Origin: an uncultured Sphaerochaeta sp.
GTDB lineage: Bacteria > Spirochaetota > Spirochaetia > Sphaerochaetales > Sphaerochaetaceae
Assembly (NCBI RefSeq): GCF_963666015.1
Contig: NZ_OY762555.1
Coordinates: 1,674,001 to 1,738,000, forward strand
Direction: 5' to 3'
DNA length: 64,000 nt
Each line of letters opens with the position of its first letter. Position 1 is the first letter of the stretch. Below are positions 45,338 through 53,828 of this stretch, piece by piece. A program made the translations under genes and the position numbers. The notes beneath the pieces were generated by a model, which worked only from the letters and a program-made list of their open reading frames with translations, did not search any database and was not told where the DNA came from.

Positions 45338-45349
45338 TTTGTATACAAA
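45338..45349. promoter_or_regulatory. TTTGTATACAAA operator-like palindrome
   Basis: Perfect 12-bp palindrome of the TTGTATACAA kind bound by many GntR-family regulators, located 29 bp upstream of the AEC permease start. No GntR gene is nearby. Confidence 0.45.
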
Positions 45350-45756
45350 CCTTATTGTCCACAAAGCCACTGTTTTGTCAAACAGGAGCCGGTCGTTACC
45401 CCTCACTTCACGAATGATTCTGGCTTGTATCTACAAGGAAGTGTTGTAAGGAAAGGACCCTTCCCTGCAGTGGGGTACTTCCAGGTGAGTTCGTGGGATT
45501 AATATATTATTCTTATTATTACTATTGCTATTTAGGAGAAGAGTCTAAGCATTGTTGGAAAAAGAGTATTGGCACCGATACTATCTTACACTTCGTGGAG
45601 TACGGTACATGTTGGTGAATACGTATATTCTGTCCTATACTGTCAAGGAAGATGCAGAAACAGTTCCGGCATCAGGATGGCATATGCCAAACGAGACGGA
45701 GAACAGCTTCTGGGTATGGTCTCACCGAAGCCTGTTGCATGATAGGGAGGTGAACC
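45350..45756. other. Spacer between AEC and methyltransferase-like genes
   Basis: No supported gene. An 87-codon frame from a TTG at 45552 has no family features and runs into the next gene in another frame. GGGAGGTG just before 45757 is the ribosome site of the next gene. Confidence 0.4.
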
Positions 45757-46389
45757 ATGACAGATCATTCTATTCCAAGTTTATATCAACGATTCTTTAT
45801 CGACAAACAGGATGAGAGGAAGCAACTATTCTTGAAGCTGGCTCAAAAACACCAACCTTCCAAGGGGTTGTATCCTGGGTCGTTTGTCCATATAACACCA
45901 TCAATGTTTATTCGGGATATGACCTATATTGATATGGACCGAAGGATGAAGTCCTTTTTCGAAGATGAGAAGGTCTCACAGTTTTTGGAAGAGCATAAAA
46001 CCTATACAGAGAGTCCCATAGTCTCTTGGTATATGGCTGATTATGCGAAACCTCTTCCAATCGAAGAGAACAGCTTTGATATCATGTTTTCCTTTTATGC
46101 AGGATTCATTTCCAGGGACTGCAAGAAATATCTGAAGCCTGAGGGTTTTCTCATATGCAACAATAGCCATGGTGACTCCACCTTGGCTTTTCTGGATGAT
46201 GACTATGTATTGACAGGTGTGATTAAGAGAAGAGGAGAAAACTTCACCATTTCTGAAAACGACCTTGATACCTATTTTATCAAGAAAGATGGTACGAGGA
46301 TAAACAAGGAAAAGGTTCTTGAGAAGATGACTGGTGAGCATTATACCAAGAGTTGCTTTGCTTATATTTTTCAGTATCTCCCTACATGA
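45757..46389 (+). CDS. SAM-dependent methyltransferase-like protein
   Basis: 210 residues with GGGAGGTGAACC before the ATG. The order FVHITPSMFIRDMTYIDMDRRM (first strand plus acidic end), YMADYAKPLPIEENSFDIMFSFYAGF (post-II and motif-IV-like), and KYLKPEGFLICNN resembles a class I methyltransferase. The glycine-rich motif I is poorly kept. Substrate unknown. Stands alone between a permease and an MFS exporter. Confidence 0.5.
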   Translation: MTDHSIPSLYQRFFIDKQDERKQLFLKLAQKHQPSKGLYPGSFVHITPSMFIRDMTYIDMDRRMKSFFEDEKVSQFLEEHKTYTESPIVSWYMADYAKPLPIEENSFDIMFSFYAGFISRDCKKYLKPEGFLICNNSHGDSTLAFLDDDYVLTGVIKRRGENFTISENDLDTYFIKKDGTRINKEKVLEKMTGEHYTKSCFAYIFQYLPT

Positions 46390-46527
46390 GGTTCTGATCT
46401 ATGCACTGTTTGGTAGGTGCTTTCTGAGCAGATGGGGAAAGGTCCAGATTCCGCGTAAGGCTCACACCAAATACCTCGACCTTCCAATCAACAGATCCTG
46501 ATGACATACCTTTCCCTCTTTGTTATA

Positions 46528-46677
46528 CTCCTTCCAAAAGGAGGAATACGATATGCTCTGCATTGCTTCATCTCCATGCAAGGTCTGACAAGGACGAAGC
46601 TGCATGGAGTCGTAACCTCTCTCGTCCAAAGGACTTTGCATTTTCCTGCCAAATTCAACAAGTAAGGAAGCAAAGTC
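46528..46677 (+). promoter_or_regulatory. Probable translational attenuator of MFS exporter
   Basis: Three stems can form in the leader: CTCCTT/AAGGAG (46528-46533 and 46538-46543) covering the leader ribosome site; CTCCATGCA/TGCATGGAG (46572-46580 and 46601-46609) overlapping the end of the leader peptide gene; GACTTTGC/GCAAAGTC (46632-46639 and 46670-46677) touching the AAGGAAG site of the exporter. A further GGACGA/TCGTCC pair allows alternatives. The layout resembles leader-peptide control of resistance genes. Confidence 0.45.
46553..46588 (+). CDS. 11-residue leader peptide
   Basis: ATG at 46553 follows AGGAGG by 8 bases and encodes MLCIASSPCKV then TGA. It lies 92 bp upstream of the exporter start, with hairpins on both sides. 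Inferred to be a sensing peptide whose stalled ribosome would open the downstream ribosome site. Coding status unproven. Confidence 0.4.
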   Translation: MLCIASSPCKV

Positions 46678-46680
46678 AAT

Positions 46681-48000
46681 ATGAACATAAAAACACTCAT
46701 TCACCGGGATTTACAGGCATTTTTTATGCTCTGGATTACCCAGTCATGCTCTCAACTCGGGAGCTCGATGACCAGTTTTGCACTGGTTCTCTATCTGTAC
46801 GAGAAAAGTGGTTCTGCGTTATCGACAGCACTGCTGTCTGTGTGCTCGTATGCACCGTACATTCTTCTCAGTATGTTCGCAGGAGCGCTCAGCGACACCT
46901 GGAACAAGAAACGGACCATGCTTGTTTGTGATAGCCTGGCGGCAATCAGCACGATTGTTGTGTTTGTACTGCTGCAGATGGACCAACTGCAGATCTGGCA
47001 TCTCTATGGGCTGAATGTGATAAATGGGATGATGAATACGGTACAACAACCGGCTTCGGAAGTTGCAGTGAGCCTGATAACCCCCCGCAGGTTCTATCAG
47101 AAGGTCAGTGGTCTGAAATCCTTTTCCAATGCCCTGAATACCATGCTCACACCCATAATCGCCACTGCTCTCTATGCCTTTGCAGGCATGCAGGCGATTA
47201 TCCTTGTGGATGTCTCAACGTTTCTCTTCGCCTTCACCATCCTCTTGTCCTGTATCAGGATCCCACAGCGGGATTCTGTTTCCAAGACTGATAAAGAATC
47301 GGTTCTGAAGGCCACAGGGGAAGGAATTCGCTATCTCAAACAGAATCGCGGTATCCTGAACCTGATACTGTTCCTCTCTGCCATCAACCTGACCGCTTCT
47401 CTCTACAATGCAGCACTGCCTGCCATGTTGCTCTCCCGCTCAGGTGGCGGTGCAACGGCACTTGGTTGGGTTACCATGGTTACCGGTTTCGCAACACTGG
47501 TAGGGAGTATAGTAGCTTCTGTGATCAGGGCACCTAAAAGCAGGGTGAAAGTCATCTATTGGTCGCTGTTGTTCTCGATGAGTGCCGAGAATTTCATGCT
47601 TGCTTTCGGGAAATCAATTCCTGTTTGGTGTATAGGTGCAATACTCGGTTGGATTGCCATTCCGCTTATGGGTACGAACCTGGGGGCCATCCTGAGGCTT
47701 CATATTCCTATTGAGATGCAAGGCCGTGTGTATGCTACAAGGAATACGTTGCAATTCTGTACCATACCAGTAGGGTATTTGCTGGGGGGATTCTTGGTCG
47801 ACCAGGTATTCGAGCCTTTTGTCGCCGAACATGCTACGAATGACCTTCTAATTTCACTGTTTGGTTCAGGCAAGGGTTCAGGTGCGGCATTTCTTTTTGC
47901 AGTGATCGGTGTCATTGGTGTGGCAACGTGCCTGGTTTTCGGCAAGAACCGAGCGATATGGGGTCTTGAACAGAAAGAACCGATGGATGAGAAAGACTAA
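46681..48000 (+). CDS. MFS efflux transporter (MefA/EntS-like)
   Basis: 439 residues, 12 membrane spans. LWITQSCSQLGSSMTSFALVLYLYEKSGSA and GALSDTWNKKRTMLVCD (motif A variant) match the MFS_3 efflux group that includes macrolide and siderophore exporters. AAGGAAG lies ten bases upstream of the ATG and could pair into a hairpin. Substrate unknown; drug export is likely given the attenuator-like leader. Confidence 0.85.
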   Translation: MNIKTLIHRDLQAFFMLWITQSCSQLGSSMTSFALVLYLYEKSGSALSTALLSVCSYAPYILLSMFAGALSDTWNKKRTMLVCDSLAAISTIVVFVLLQMDQLQIWHLYGLNVINGMMNTVQQPASEVAVSLITPRRFYQKVSGLKSFSNALNTMLTPIIATALYAFAGMQAIILVDVSTFLFAFTILLSCIRIPQRDSVSKTDKESVLKATGEGIRYLKQNRGILNLILFLSAINLTASLYNAALPAMLLSRSGGGATALGWVTMVTGFATLVGSIVASVIRAPKSRVKVIYWSLLFSMSAENFMLAFGKSIPVWCIGAILGWIAIPLMGTNLGAILRLHIPIEMQGRVYATRNTLQFCTIPVGYLLGGFLVDQVFEPFVAEHATNDLLISLFGSGKGSGAAFLFAVIGVIGVATCLVFGKNRAIWGLEQKEPMDEKD

Positions 48001-48333
48001 TGTCACTCACCTTTGGAGGATGGGCCTTGGTGGCTCATCCTCCAGGTATGAATGGCTTGGATGAAGGATTAGTTGATAGAATGCTGGGGGACAGTTCTCT
48101 TGGTACCGATAGAAAAAGTCGGGGAGTACTTTCTCTATTGCTTGAACATACTCTGTCGTATAACACCCTGCCTCGTTCCGCGGAACATGCATACTCAGCC
48201 GGTCATAGGTATCAAATTGGAGCCGGATAATCTCTCAAAATTATTACACGTGTCTAGCAACATACTTGCTAGAGTGTTATCCTAGAGTGTCTATTGACAA
48301 ACTATGTATATTATCAAATTTTGGAGGCATGCC
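48001..48333. other. Spacer with hairpin, repeat tail and palindrome
   Basis: 48015-48026 with 48032-48043 form a 12-bp stem with one G-T pair just after the MFS stop, without a T-run. 48090-48112 (GACAGTTCTCTTGGTACCGATAG) matches the tail of the repeat family at 53-64 kb. 48253-48260 and 48266-48273 (TCTAGCAA-N5-TTGCTAGA) form a palindrome upstream of the lipoprotein. No gene is supported. Confidence 0.5.
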
Positions 48334-50379
48334 ATGGGAAATCTTCTGCCTGGGGCTAAATATGTAGGATTAGTAATTTTGATCGTAATCATAGGAACGT
48401 TACTCTCCAGCTGTTCTATGGAGTCATCATTCGCCCAAACTGAGTCAATTTCAATTGCGGAAAAACCTTCGAAAATCACCTATATCAAGGGAGAAACCTT
48501 TTCTCTCTCTGGCTTGGAAATCGTGGCACATACAGACAGAGGAGATCTATTGCTCAATCTAGAACAAGAGATTATACAGTCAAGTATTCCTGAAGGAGCT
48601 CCCCTGCTTGAAACTGGTGAGCAGCTGGTTGTGATTTCCTATAATGATTTCCAGGCATCATTTCTGATACAGGTACTCGATACAGATATACTCGCTCTGG
48701 AGATCCTCAGCTCCCCAGATACAACAATTTACTATGCAGGAGAACATCTCGACCTTTCCGGATTACAGGTGCGTGTGAGAAAAAGTGGAGGTAACACAGA
48801 AACTATTGATTGGTCAACTGATAGTTTCTTTGTGTCCAGCCTTGAACAAGGAGCCGAGCTCACTGAAAGTGACACAAGCGTCACCATCACCTATGGAGAT
48901 GTCAGCACCAGTTTCCCTCTTATGGTTTTGGAAAAGATTGTTTCCTCAATCGAAGTTCTTTCTCTTCCTGACACAATTTCCTACTATGTAGATGATACTC
49001 TTGATCTTTCTGGATTGCGCATTCTTGTGACAAAGAAGGGAGGCGAAACAGAGACAATCGAATGGTCAAGCGAATGCGACCTGATAGCGAGCCCAGAACA
49101 AGGAGATACGCTTAGAGAGGAAACAGACACCGTCATCATAAAATACCAAGGGGAAACAACGAGTTTTCAAATCGAAGTATTATCCAGGATGCTGAGTTCC
49201 ATCAGTATTGAGAACCTCCCAAAAACTAGTTATGCAGTAGGGCAAGTTCTCGATCTCTCCGAGCTCGTGCTTTCTCTATTATATGATAATGGTACGACAA
49301 AGACACTCGCCTATAACGGTGGGGCAAATGGCATATCTGTAGAAATTCCCTCACTCGACGACTACGGTCCACATACGGTAACCATACAATATCAAGAAAA
49401 AGAAACATCATTCGAGGCAACAGTACATCGTTACATGGCAGGAACGATAAATAGAAAAGCCTGTTACTGGAAAGATGATGAGATAACGATACTTGGAGTA
49501 TCGGATTCATTTGCTACTGACATATATGTTGATGATGACGGTACAGTCTATGTAACAGGAAGGGAAGATGATAAAGCCTGTTATTGGGTAGGGGATCAAA
49601 CACAGAAGAGGGAACTTGGGATTACTGGTATATCTTCACTAGCAAATGCAATCAAAGTTACAGCCGATGGGGATGTTTATGTAGCCGGACGTTGGGATGA
49701 TTTGGCATGTTATTGGATAAATGATAAGAACAATAAGATTATGCTGGGCGACGATAGTAATGAATACAAGAATTCCTGGGGATTTGGACTAGACGTTACA
49801 GAAGATGGGGATGTTTATGTTGCGGGATACGATTATTATCCAGAGGGAAATTGTCTGTCAGCGACGTATTGGGTCAATGATAGAGAACATAGAATCAATC
49901 TCTCCCCAACAAATACCTGGGGGCACTTTTCACGGGCTGTAGATATAGTGGTCACGGAGGAGAACACCGTATATGTAGCAGGTACTGCTGGAGGAAGCTG
50001 CTATTGGGTGAATGATTCATATGGGAAGATTCGTCTGGCAGGAGAAGAAGCTTTATCGATTGACCTTGACCTTGATGGAAACATCTACGTTTCAGGATGT
50101 CTACGGTATATTATAAATCAAAGTCCATATGTAGCGTGTTATTGGAAGAACGGAAAAGACGATGTTACCATATGGGGAGATGATGTGAACAGTTCAAAGG
50201 TTCAGGATATTAAAATTCTTGATAACGGGACAATCCACGCTGTAGGTTATGAGTATCGTGTGAGTCCGTACAATAGTTCTTCCAGTTTGAAAACCGCATG
50301 TTACTGGGGTCCCGAGGGGAATAAAGTCCTGTTCATAGAAAACCTATATGACAACTCGGAGGTTGTAGCAATTTTTTAG
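48334..50379 (+). CDS. Lipoprotein with Ig-like repeats and propeller-like repeats
   Basis: 681 residues from ATG 48334 (GGAGG before it). The lipobox LLSSC gives lipid-modified Cys27. Four units of about 75-85 residues follow, with the group-3 bacterial Ig-like pattern I(Y/S)Y..G..LDLSGL.(V/I). (about 35-375). From about residue 377 to the end, seven or so short repeats read ACYW..D....(L)G...A.DI.V..DGTVYVAG, likely a beta-propeller-like domain. Predicted surface protein; ligand unknown. Not in an operon. Confidence 0.8.
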   Translation: MGNLLPGAKYVGLVILIVIIGTLLSSCSMESSFAQTESISIAEKPSKITYIKGETFSLSGLEIVAHTDRGDLLLNLEQEIIQSSIPEGAPLLETGEQLVVISYNDFQASFLIQVLDTDILALEILSSPDTTIYYAGEHLDLSGLQVRVRKSGGNTETIDWSTDSFFVSSLEQGAELTESDTSVTITYGDVSTSFPLMVLEKIVSSIEVLSLPDTISYYVDDTLDLSGLRILVTKKGGETETIEWSSECDLIASPEQGDTLREETDTVIIKYQGETTSFQIEVLSRMLSSISIENLPKTSYAVGQVLDLSELVLSLLYDNGTTKTLAYNGGANGISVEIPSLDDYGPHTVTIQYQEKETSFEATVHRYMAGTINRKACYWKDDEITILGVSDSFATDIYVDDDGTVYVTGREDDKACYWVGDQTQKRELGITGISSLANAIKVTADGDVYVAGRWDDLACYWINDKNNKIMLGDDSNEYKNSWGFGLDVTEDGDVYVAGYDYYPEGNCLSATYWVNDREHRINLSPTNTWGHFSRAVDIVVTEENTVYVAGTAGGSCYWVNDSYGKIRLAGEEALSIDLDLDGNIYVSGCLRYIINQSPYVACYWKNGKDDVTIWGDDVNSSKVQDIKILDNGTIHAVGYEYRVSPYNSSSSLKTACYWGPEGNKVLFIENLYDNSEVVAIF

Positions 50380-50731
50380 CCAAGAATGAAAAAGATGAGA
50401 TACTCCTTTTCACTGGATTCTCGTGTCTCGAAGCCTTTAAAGGGCTATAAGATACTAAACAAGGCTAAAAAGGGTAATGATCTAAATACTCTCTTGCCAG
50501 CTACTAGGGGTAAAGAAACCTGGTAGCAAGTTCTTCATGATTGCCGACAATCTCCCGTTGGGCATCCAGGAAAACGGGTCCTAAAAGGATTTTTGATTCA
50601 GAAGACGAAGCGCCTTAGTAGGCTGAAGAAAGATGGTCATGAAGCAACCTCCCCTGCCTAGGTGGGGTGTCAAACAGGTAAAACAGGTAAGCAACTATAT
50701 TGTTATCAATATTGATATAGAACAACTTAAG
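50380..50731. other. Gene-free region
   Basis: About 350 bases between the lipoprotein and the MNT terminator. No gene or repeat was recognised apart from a weak AGCCTTT/AAGGGCT hairpin near 50442. Confidence 0.4.
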
Positions 50732-50753
50732 AAAAACATCTCCGAAGAGATGC
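50732..50753 (-). terminator. Intrinsic terminator of the HEPN/MNT operon
   Basis: On the minus strand CATCTC, a TTCG tetraloop, GAGATG, then TTTTTCTT. It lies 7 bases after the MNT stop. This is the clearest rho-independent terminator in the window. Confidence 0.85.
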
Positions 50754-50759
50754 AGAAAT

Positions 50760-51086
50760 TCATTGCTTTTGGTAGATGACAACGCCCACACGCTCGATGA
50801 GTTCACGTAATGCAAGATTATCAATCTGCTGCCATAATGAGATGTCAAATGAGTAAGGAAGCAGGAGATCGTCGATTTCCTCCTCAACCTTCCCTACCAG
50901 GGAATTGGTAATGTGGTCTCCCTTGATGGTGAGGTCAATGTCCGATCCAGCATGATAGGTTCCCTTGGCCCTGGAACCATACAGCACTACTGAATCAATG
51001 TTTTCATATGCTTGGAATATTGTAGAGAGTTGCTGGAATATTTCAGGTTTCAGACCGAAAGCAACTGAATCAGGTCTTGATTTCAT
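50760..51086 (-). CDS. MNT-type nucleotidyltransferase antitoxin
   Basis: 108 residues from ATG 51086; an upstream ATG at 51101 is possible. Minimal nucleotidyltransferase fold: VVLYGSRAKGTYHAGSDIDLTIKG gives the GS motif at 37-38 and Asp49/Asp51. In HEPN/MNT pairs this enzyme AMPylates and silences the HEPN RNase. It overlaps the HEPN gene by 17 bp and ends at a strong terminator. Confidence 0.9.
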   Translation of the reverse strand: MKSRPDSVAFGLKPEIFQQLSTIFQAYENIDSVVLYGSRAKGTYHAGSDIDLTIKGDHITNSLVGKVEEEIDDLLLPYSFDISLWQQIDNLALRELIERVGVVIYQKQ

Positions 51087-51498
51087 TGGCAAGACCTTCA
51101 AAGGTTTTCCTGAGCTTCACAAATGCATTGATATAAGAGTCGGTTACGCGACCGACAATTGCAGTTGCGACTTCGAGGTTGTAGGCATGACTGCTATGGT
51201 TGCGGTCTCGGATCATTTCCATCCAGGTTTCCCCATCCTGTATCAAGCCAACAGCAAATGCTGCACGGACGGTATCCTTTGATCCATAGAGTTGCTGGGT
51301 GCCTTGGTCCTTGAGGTAATCACGAAGTACATTCCAACTCAATTCATGGGTATACTCAAATGACTGTATCATTCCTTGTTGCTCTAATGTACTGAGGGGT
51401 CGTTGCTTTGCCAATGCTACAGCCGCTTCCAATTGGGAGAGAGCCCGAGAGTAGTTTGAGAGACGCTGGACCCAACGGATATCGTTATTCATTTCCAT
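51070..51498 (-). CDS. HEPN-family toxin (HI0074-like)
   Basis: 142 residues from ATG 51498. An all-helical HI0074-like protein: QRLSNYSRALSQLEAAV, SFEYTHELSWNVLRDYLKDQG, and the RNase motif in MIRDRNHSSHAYN (Arg-x4-His type). Partner of the overlapping MNT antitoxin gene. The toxin comes first and the pair ends in one terminator. Confidence 0.88.
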   Translation of the reverse strand: MEMNNDIRWVQRLSNYSRALSQLEAAVALAKQRPLSTLEQQGMIQSFEYTHELSWNVLRDYLKDQGTQQLYGSKDTVRAAFAVGLIQDGETWMEMIRDRNHSSHAYNLEVATAIVGRVTDSYINAFVKLRKTFEGLANEIKT

Positions 51499-51613
51499 GC
51501 TTCTTGACGCTCCTACATGCAAGTATGGCATGAAAAGGAGATTCTCTCAATTCCCATATTCTCTGGCATTGCTGTGGATTATGGGACAGTTTCAACAATA
51601 GGTACCGATAGTA
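51499..51613. other. Spacer with repeat-tail relic
   Basis: No gene. Bases 51580-51606 (GACAGTTT..., GGTACCGATAGTA) resemble the tail of the TGTGGAAAATGTGACA repeat family. Confidence 0.4.
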
Positions 51614-52231
51614 TTAATTGTGTTGTGGTTTACGAGAGTCCCGGACATACCCATAGCCCTTATACATCCAAGGCATCTTGAAATCCCCCGGTATCACTTT
51701 ACCTACATAATCAGGGGAGAAAGAGGCTGTGACACCTTTCACAAGGCAAGAGGTTCTTATCACAGAGGGATTCACCTCACGCAATTGTTCAAGGAATCGC
51801 TTCATAGTCCCTCCTGTCATAACATCGCTTGCAACAACCAACACTTTTTTACCAGTGATAGGAGAGAAATCTACCATTGCATTCCCAACCTCAATACGTT
51901 GTCCATTTTTCCATTCATAGACCCTGTCACAACCGAGTATGGTAATATTCTCACTATCCTTGGGCGCTTTACGCTCACAATGGTGCAGATTTCCAGAAAT
52001 GGTTGCTCCAACAATTGCCCCGCCTCTGCCGATACTGACAATGATATCTGGATAGAAGCCATCTTTCCGCATTTGTCTTATTATCGATTTTACTTGCCTA
52101 TCAAAATCCTTCCATGAGAAGGTTTTTTGAGACATCCAGATATTGATGGTCTTCCATACTGTCCCAATGAATCCTATTATGGCAAATGCATAACCGAGCC
52201 ATCCAAGAACTGTAGTCAATGTCTCCATCAT
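51614..52231 (-). CDS. Membrane-anchored phosphoribosyltransferase-like protein
   Basis: 205 residues from ATG 52231, overlapping the phosphatase stop, with GGAGG upstream. An N-terminal membrane helix (about 8-28) precedes a type I PRTase fold: DIIVSIGRGGAIVGATISG, then VLVVASDVMTGGTMKRFLEQL, the PRPP-binding loop (usually DDxxxTGxT; here SDVMTGGT). Substrate unknown; a base-salvage role is unlikely for an anchored form. Paired with a histidine phosphatase amid toxin-antitoxin genes. Confidence 0.75.
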   Translation of the reverse strand: MMETLTTVLGWLGYAFAIIGFIGTVWKTINIWMSQKTFSWKDFDRQVKSIIRQMRKDGFYPDIIVSIGRGGAIVGATISGNLHHCERKAPKDSENITILGCDRVYEWKNGQRIEVGNAMVDFSPITGKKVLVVASDVMTGGTMKRFLEQLREVNPSVIRTSCLVKGVTASFSPDYVGKVIPGDFKMPWMYKGYGYVRDSRKPQHN

Positions 52232-52860
52232 ACAGTCCTCCATTCATCTTTAGGCATGAGAAACTCGGCTGCCACACTGACACTCTCTACAGAGAATCTC
52301 TTCTCTTCAAAACGTAGTATGGTGATGGATGCATTACCACAGGGCACACGGCGGAAATAATCCAGAGACAGACCCAGTACTTTAGAAACAATTAATCGTA
52401 TCGTTGTTTTATGGGAAAAGCAGGCCAAGACCGATCCTGATGAAATAGTCACCAATTCCTCAAGTCCCTTAAGGGCTTGATCTGCATGGTGAGAAATACA
52501 CCCACCATGGGGAAAACAGAGAGTTCCTGGATTATGTTTCCACTGTGCTATCACAGGATCATCTTCCTTGAATTGAGAATAGGACAACCCGTCATAATCC
52601 CCATAGTCAAATTCCATAAGACAGTTGGCAATTTGTGCTGACTGAGAAAAATTGGGTAAAGCAAGAGATGCTGTTTCTCTTGCTCTGTGTAATGGACTAA
52701 CAAACACCTCATCAACAGGTGTATTTGCCAGCAATGGTCTTAATTGCTTGGCTTGATCTCTTCCCACAGTAGAAAGAGGGATGTCAGCATGACCAGAGAA
52801 ACACTCTCCTCTTGCATTGTGTTGGCTTTCTCCATGACGTATCAGTAGTATTTTCTTCAT
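52228..52860 (-). CDS. Histidine phosphatase family protein
   Basis: 210 residues. The LLIRHGESQHN motif (5-15) holds the phospho-accepting His9; SPLHRARETA and a later CFSHKTTIRLI supply the second His. Members include phosphoglycerate mutases and phosphatases of small metabolites. Coupled to the PRTase gene by an ATGA overlap, so the two may act on the same nucleotide-like compound. Role unknown. Confidence 0.88.
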   Translation of the reverse strand: MKKILLIRHGESQHNARGECFSGHADIPLSTVGRDQAKQLRPLLANTPVDEVFVSPLHRARETASLALPNFSQSAQIANCLMEFDYGDYDGLSYSQFKEDDPVIAQWKHNPGTLCFPHGGCISHHADQALKGLEELVTISSGSVLACFSHKTTIRLIVSKVLGLSLDYFRRVPCGNASITILRFEEKRFSVESVSVAAEFLMPKDEWRTV

Positions 52861-53048
52861 GTATAGCGATTCTCCATTTATCTGATCTGCAGACGCATTG
52901 GTTTACACATTTGTGGATAGGCCGCTTCTGGAGACAGAAGAAGGATCCATGAAAACCATAATAATCAATAATACAGTATAAACTCTTTTAGAGATTCTAC
53001 TATTAATATTGATTAAATCTGCCCAAAAAAATGACAATTTCTTCAGAT

Positions 53049-53085
53049 GTGGAAAATGTGACAGGTCTACCCGGTGCCGATAGTA
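53049..53085. repeat. IS21-end-like repeat, copy 1
   Basis: GTGGAAAATGTGACA then GGTCTACCCGGTGCCGATAGTA; the same order as later copies with a few base changes. Confidence 0.7.
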
Positions 53086-53153
53086 AGTCCAAGCTAGCAC
53101 CACTTCTCAATGAGGTGGATTTCTTTCCTGAAACAGATAATCCTTGTTTTTTT

Positions 53154-53181
53154 GTCACAAAAACTATACAATTTTTGTGAC
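53154..53181 (+). promoter_or_regulatory. AbiE operator, 10-bp inverted repeat
   Basis: GTCACAAAAA, 8-base spacer CTATACAA, TTTTTGTGAC. It lies 23 bases before the antitoxin start. AbiEi antitoxins repress their own operon through inverted repeats at the promoter, and TATACA inside the spacer can be the -10. Confidence 0.65.
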
Positions 53182-53204
53182 TAGTAAAAATGGAGGGGAG
53201 GGGA

Positions 53205-53828
53205 ATGAAGCAAAAAACAACGATGGCACAAATCCAGAACCTTATCACCAACAAGAAACCCGGGACAGTCTTTACAATACGGGATTTCCAAGATATTGGC
53301 GACGGTCCTTCCATTCGCCAATGTCTCAAACGTCTTACCGACAATGGTACTATTCGTCGTATAGCACCCGGTATATATGATAAACCGTCATTCAACCATT
53401 TTCTCAATGAAAACGAAGCCGTAGACATATATCAGACAGCAAAGAGTATTGCTCGTACAAATAACTGGACTATCGCTCCTAGTGGAAATATCGCACTCAA
53501 TTTGTTGGGACTTTCCACACAAGTAAGTTCTAGATGGTCTTTCGTTAGTGACGGCCCGTATAAGAAATATAACATTGGATCCAATACTATAGAATTCAAG
53601 CATCGGGCAAACCGGGAAATTACCGGTATGTCCGAGAAAACCTTGCTCATCATCCAGGCACTCAAAGCCTTGGGAAAGGAGCATGTAACAGATGCCAAAC
53701 TCGCCAAAATACAAAAAAATGTAACAGGTAACGAAGCAAAAAAACTGCTGATTGAATCTCGTAATGCTTCTGCTTGGATTATGGAGGCAATTAAGAAAAT
53801 CTGTGGAGAGATGCAATGTACAAAATAG
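53205..53828 (+). CDS. AbiEi-type antitoxin (DUF6088)
   Basis: 207 residues from ATG 53205 behind GGAGGGGAGGGG. An N-terminal winged helix (IQNLITNKKPGTVFTIRDF, then SIRQCLKRLTDNGTIRRIAPGIYDKP) is followed by the DUF6088 body with NWTIAPSGNIALNLLGLS. Type IV antitoxin and repressor. Intact, although its toxin partner is broken. Overlaps the toxin gene by 13 bp. Confidence 0.88.
   Translation: MKQKTTMAQIQNLITNKKPGTVFTIRDFQDIGDGPSIRQCLKRLTDNGTIRRIAPGIYDKPSFNHFLNENEAVDIYQTAKSIARTNNWTIAPSGNIALNLLGLSTQVSSRWSFVSDGPYKKYNIGSNTIEFKHRANREITGMSEKTLLIIQALKALGKEHVTDAKLAKIQKNVTGNEAKKLLIESRNASAWIMEAIKKICGEMQCTK

Larger units (their letters stand above)
52861..53204. other. Spacer with repeat copy and AbiE operator
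   Basis: No gene. 53049-53085 is a copy of the TGTGGAAAATGTGACA...GGTGCCGATAGTA repeat. About 52885-52925 distantly resembles the outer part of the same element. The AbiE operator follows at 53154-53181. Confidence 0.5.

Noticed and set aside
45552..45815. 87-codon frame starting at TTG upstream of the methyltransferase-like gene
   Set aside because: No homology features; overlaps the better-supported gene starting at 45757.
48007..48192. 61-codon minus-strand frame after the MFS gene
   Set aside because: No recognisable family, overlaps the hairpin and repeat tail; probably chance.
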